A DNA stretch of 10,079 bases, from positions 1,403 through 11,481 of the forward strand of contig JAUMUB010000026.1 in NCBI GenBank assembly GCA_030530905.1. The letters are read 5' to 3'. The DNA comes from Bifidobacteriaceae bacterium (lineage in GTDB: Bacteria > Actinomycetota > Actinomycetes > Actinomycetales > Bifidobacteriaceae). Of this stretch, positions 8,404-10,079 are shown in pieces. Both the position numbers and the translations under genes were made by a program. The notes under the pieces were generated by a model that saw only the letters and a program-made list of their open reading frames with translations, searched no databases and had not been told where the DNA came from. Within the stretch, counting starts at the first letter, position 1. Every line of letters begins with the position of its first letter.

Positions 8404-8428
8404 TATTTTAGTGTATTCTAACAATCAG

Positions 8429-8434
8429 TTGACC
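8429..8434 (+). promoter_or_regulatory. possible -35 element of a recA promoter
   Basis: TTGACC is five of six bases to the -35 consensus and lies between the SOS box and recA. The -10 is not clear: sequences 16-18 bases downstream (GCTGAAT, 8452-8458) match poorly, and TAAGAT (8444-8449) is too close. Another possibility is a promoter overlapping the SOS box, with TTGTTC (8397-8402) as -35 and TAACAA (8419-8424) as -10 at 16-base spacing, which would fit direct LexA repression. Confidence 0.35.
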
Positions 8435-8480
8435 ACATACGCATAAGATGAGCTGAATGAACAATTTCGCTTGTATGTTT

Positions 8481-8497
8481 AAAGACACGATGTCTTT
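8481..8497 (+). promoter_or_regulatory. small hairpin in the recA leader, next to the ribosome site
   Basis: AAAGACA (8481-8487) and TGTCTTT (8491-8497) form a perfect 7-base-pair stem with a CGA loop, ending six bases before the Shine-Dalgarno AAGGAG (8503-8508). It is not followed by a U run, so it is not a terminator. With only two G-C pairs it is weak; it may keep the ribosome site open, stabilise the 5' end after processing, or have no role. Confidence 0.45.
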
Positions 8498-8513
8498 ATA
8501 AAAAGGAGAAAAC

Positions 8514-9602
8514 ATGGCACAGAGCAAATCTGTAAAACCTGCTAAACAAGGCGATGAAAATTTAGATCCACGTCGTCAGGCAGCTTTAGAAAGTGCCTTA
8601 GCTCAAGTTGAAAAAAGTTTTGGAAAAGGGTCAGCAATGCGCCTTGGTGATAAACCAGTGCAAGATGTTGAAGTCATTCCAACAGGCTCATTAGCGTTGG
8701 ACTTAGCTCTTGGAATTGGCGGTTTACCACGTGGACGTATTGTAGAAATTTATGGCCCAGAATCTTCAGGTAAAACCACGCTCGCACTTCATGCAGTTGC
8801 TAATGCGCAGCGTAATGGTGGTGTTGCAGCATTTATTGATGCAGAACATGCGCTCGATCCCGTATATGCGCGTAAATTAGGTGTTGATACTGATTCACTA
8901 ATTGTCTCTCAGCCAGACAATGGCGAGCAGGCATTAGAAATTGCAGATATGCTCATCCGTTCAGGCGCATTAGATATTATCGTCATTGATTCTGTTGCAG
9001 CTCTTGTTCCAAAAGCTGAAATTGATGGTGACATGGGAGATAGTCATGTCGGCTTGCAAGCACGATTAATGAGCCAAGCATTGCGAAAAATGACTGGTGC
9101 GTTAGCACAAGCAAATACTACTGCAATTTTTATTAATCAGCTTCGTGAGAAAATTGGTGTTTTCTTCGGTAGTCCAGAAACCACCACAGGTGGTAAAGCA
9201 TTAAAATTCTATGCTTCTGTTCGTATGGATATTCGCCGTGTGCAATCATTAAAGAACGGCGAAAATGTGGTTGGTAATCGCACCAAGGTTAAAGTAGTAA
9301 AAAATAAAATGGCTCCGCCTTTCAAACTTGCCGAATTTGATATTCTATACGGCGAAGGCATCTCTCGTGAGGGATCAGTTATAGATATGGCTACACAATG
9401 CAATGTAGTGAATAAGTCAGGTTCATGGTTTACTTATGAGGGTGAACAACTCGGTCAAGGTAGAGAAAATGTTCGTCAATTCTTAAAAGACAATCCTGCT
9501 CTTACAGAAGAAATTGAGAATAAAGTGAAAGCTTCTTTTGGCATTGCAGGAGTTGATGAGTTCACTGAAGTTGAGGACGCAGCACAACCTGAAGAAGCAT
9601 AA
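8514..9602 (+). CDS. recA: recombinase RecA
   Basis: The ATP-dependent strand-exchange protein for homologous recombination, which also forms the filament that triggers LexA self-cleavage. Its 362 residues are intact and intein-free. After a lysine-rich N-terminal lead, the core has Walker A GPESSGKT (81-88), the catalytic-Glu region [10 protein letters not shown], Walker B IIVIDS (Asp159), loop L1 ([25 protein letters not shown] region), and loop L2 in [21 protein letters not shown], then [15 protein letters not shown]. The C-terminal domain ends in the usual acidic tail ([14 protein letters not shown]). Met, common in the G-V-M-F-G-S-P-E segment, is replaced by Phe. ATG 8514 is fixed by AAGGAG five bases upstream. 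The preceding SOS box gives damage-inducible control, and the next gene follows after 30 bases. Confidence 0.99.
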   Translation: MAQSKSVKPAKQGDENLDPRRQAALESALAQVEKSFGKGSAMRLGDKPVQDVEVIPTGSLALDLALGIGGLPRGRIVEIYGPESSGKTTLALHAVANAQRNGGVAAFIDAEHALDPVYARKLGVDTDSLIVSQPDNGEQALEIADMLIRSGALDIIVIDSVAALVPKAEIDGDMGDSHVGLQARLMSQALRKMTGALAQANTTAIFINQLREKIGVFFGSPETTTGGKALKFYASVRMDIRRVQSLKNGENVVGNRTKVKVVKNKMAPPFKLAEFDILYGEGISREGSVIDMATQCNVVNKSGSWFTYEGEQLGQGRENVRQFLKDNPALTEEIENKVKASFGIAGVDEFTEVEDAAQPEEA

Positions 9603-9625
9603 GGTATTAGAAGAATATAAGGTAT
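9599..9625 (+). repeat. 9-base direct repeat in the recA-recX gap
   Basis: ATAAGGTAT occurs at 9599-9607, overlapping the recA stop codon, and again at 9617-9625, 18 bases apart. Each copy holds an AAGG that resembles a ribosome site. The second AAGG (9619-9622) is 10 bases before the ATG at 9633 and is the only visible Shine-Dalgarno candidate for that gene, though the spacing is longer than ideal. Confidence 0.4.
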
Positions 9626-9632
9626 ACAAGTA

Positions 9633-10079
9633 ATGATTAATGCGGAAGATTTTCTACGCAAACATCCTGCACCCAAGCAAGAGGATCTTAGCGAAGAAAA
9701 AATTCAGCAAATAGCAAAGTCAGAGAAATCTACTAGGGGAGCATTTGGGGAGGATTTCTCTGATTTTGTATCATTCTCTACGCAAGAGAGCGGCTGCGCG
9801 AAAGAGCAAGAATTCCTTGACTCAACATGTGAAGATAGTGTTGTTGAAAACCTAACTGAGCATATGTTGCAATCAAGCGAATTTGAAATTGAAACAGATG
9901 AACCTGCGCATGATTCGCAATTTGAATCAACTGTTAGTAATCATGTTGTTTATACACATTCATTTGGTGCAAGTACAAATGATGGTGATGAGTTAAATTC
10001 ATTTAAGTCTAGAAAAAAGTCGCAACGATTGCAGCAGAAGCGGTATGAAGTGCGCTCGCGCCGCATTAAAAAACGTTTG
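9633..10079 (+). CDS. recX: probable RecX, N-terminal extension only (3' end outside window)
   Basis: An open frame from ATG 9633 runs without a stop to the right edge, giving 149 residues. Placement 30 bases after recA in the same direction is the classic position of recX, whose product binds the RecA filament and inhibits recombination and LexA-cleavage activity. The visible part, starting MINAEDFLRKHPAPKQEDL, is acidic and Ser/Asp/Glu-rich up to about residue 120. It then turns strongly basic (KSRKKSQR, then RSRRIKKRL) near the edge. None of the three-helix RecX repeats is visible; they would have to follow. The call therefore rests on position and on the basic region, not on domain residues. 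Most RecX proteins are compact (about 150-200 residues), so this N-terminal region is unusually long. Codon use looks like that of the neighbours. Confidence 0.7.
   Translation, partial: MINAEDFLRKHPAPKQEDLSEEKIQQIAKSEKSTRGAFGEDFSDFVSFSTQESGCAKEQEFLDSTCEDSVVENLTEHMLQSSEFEIETDEPAHDSQFESTVSNHVVYTHSFGASTNDGDELNSFKSRKKSQRLQQKRYEVRSRRIKKRL

Noticed and set aside
8379..8420. The SOS-box hairpin as a Rho-independent terminator for the upstream genes
   Set aside because: The bases after the right arm (ATTCTAACAATC) lack a U run and the inner stem is only five base pairs.
8086..8421. Alternative frames overlapping the DUF3046 gene on both strands
   Set aside because: The DUF3046 frame has a ribosome site and family-like sequence; the others have neither and run across the recA control region.
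9476..9676. Minus-strand open frame over the recA-recX junction
   Set aside because: It lies antisense to the conserved recA C terminus and the start of the next gene, with no supporting signal.

Overview
This window looks like a chromosomal housekeeping segment from a low-GC member of the Bifidobacteriaceae, most likely Gardnerella or a close relative. I infer this from two things: the actinobacterial gene order (miaB-miaA-ftsK-pgsA-cinA-DUF3046-recA-recX), and protein sequences that read as bifidobacterial although the DNA is AT-rich. No database search was possible. There are no mobile elements, CRISPR arrays, rRNA or tRNA genes, and nothing suggests recent transfer.

Left part (1-1599). 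The window opens inside an aldo/keto reductase gene on the + strand. It converges with a minus-strand small alarmone synthetase ((p)ppGpp synthetase, RelQ/RelP type). A hairpin with U-rich flanks on both strands lies between them and probably terminates both. The synthetase appears to have a consensus -10 box so close to its GTG start that its mRNA would be leaderless. A 244-base divergent intergenic region separates it from miaB.

Central part (1600-8369). Six + strand genes are tightly packed. miaB and miaA are consecutive tRNA-modification enzymes acting on the same base, A37, and the genes overlap. ftsK encodes the DNA translocase for chromosome segregation at division and has a TATAAT box in front of it. 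pgsA (anionic phospholipid synthesis) follows behind a strong Shine-Dalgarno site. Next come a stand-alone CinA C-terminal domain (NMN amidohydrolase type) and a small DUF3046 protein. The theme is translation fidelity, chromosome segregation, membrane synthesis and lead-in to DNA repair.

Right part (8370-10079). recA has its own control region: a perfect Gram-positive/actinobacterial SOS (LexA) operator, a -35-like element, a small hairpin in the leader and a strong Shine-Dalgarno site. An open gene 30 bases downstream runs off the window. Position and its basic end suggest recX, but the visible 149 residues are an unusually long acidic/serine-rich N-terminal region, with the RecX repeats presumably outside the window.

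I found no undescribed system. The observations most worth a second look are the leaderless synthetase promoter, the recA control region, the long N-terminal extension of the recX candidate, and the absence of a clgR-like regulator gene between cinA and DUF3046.
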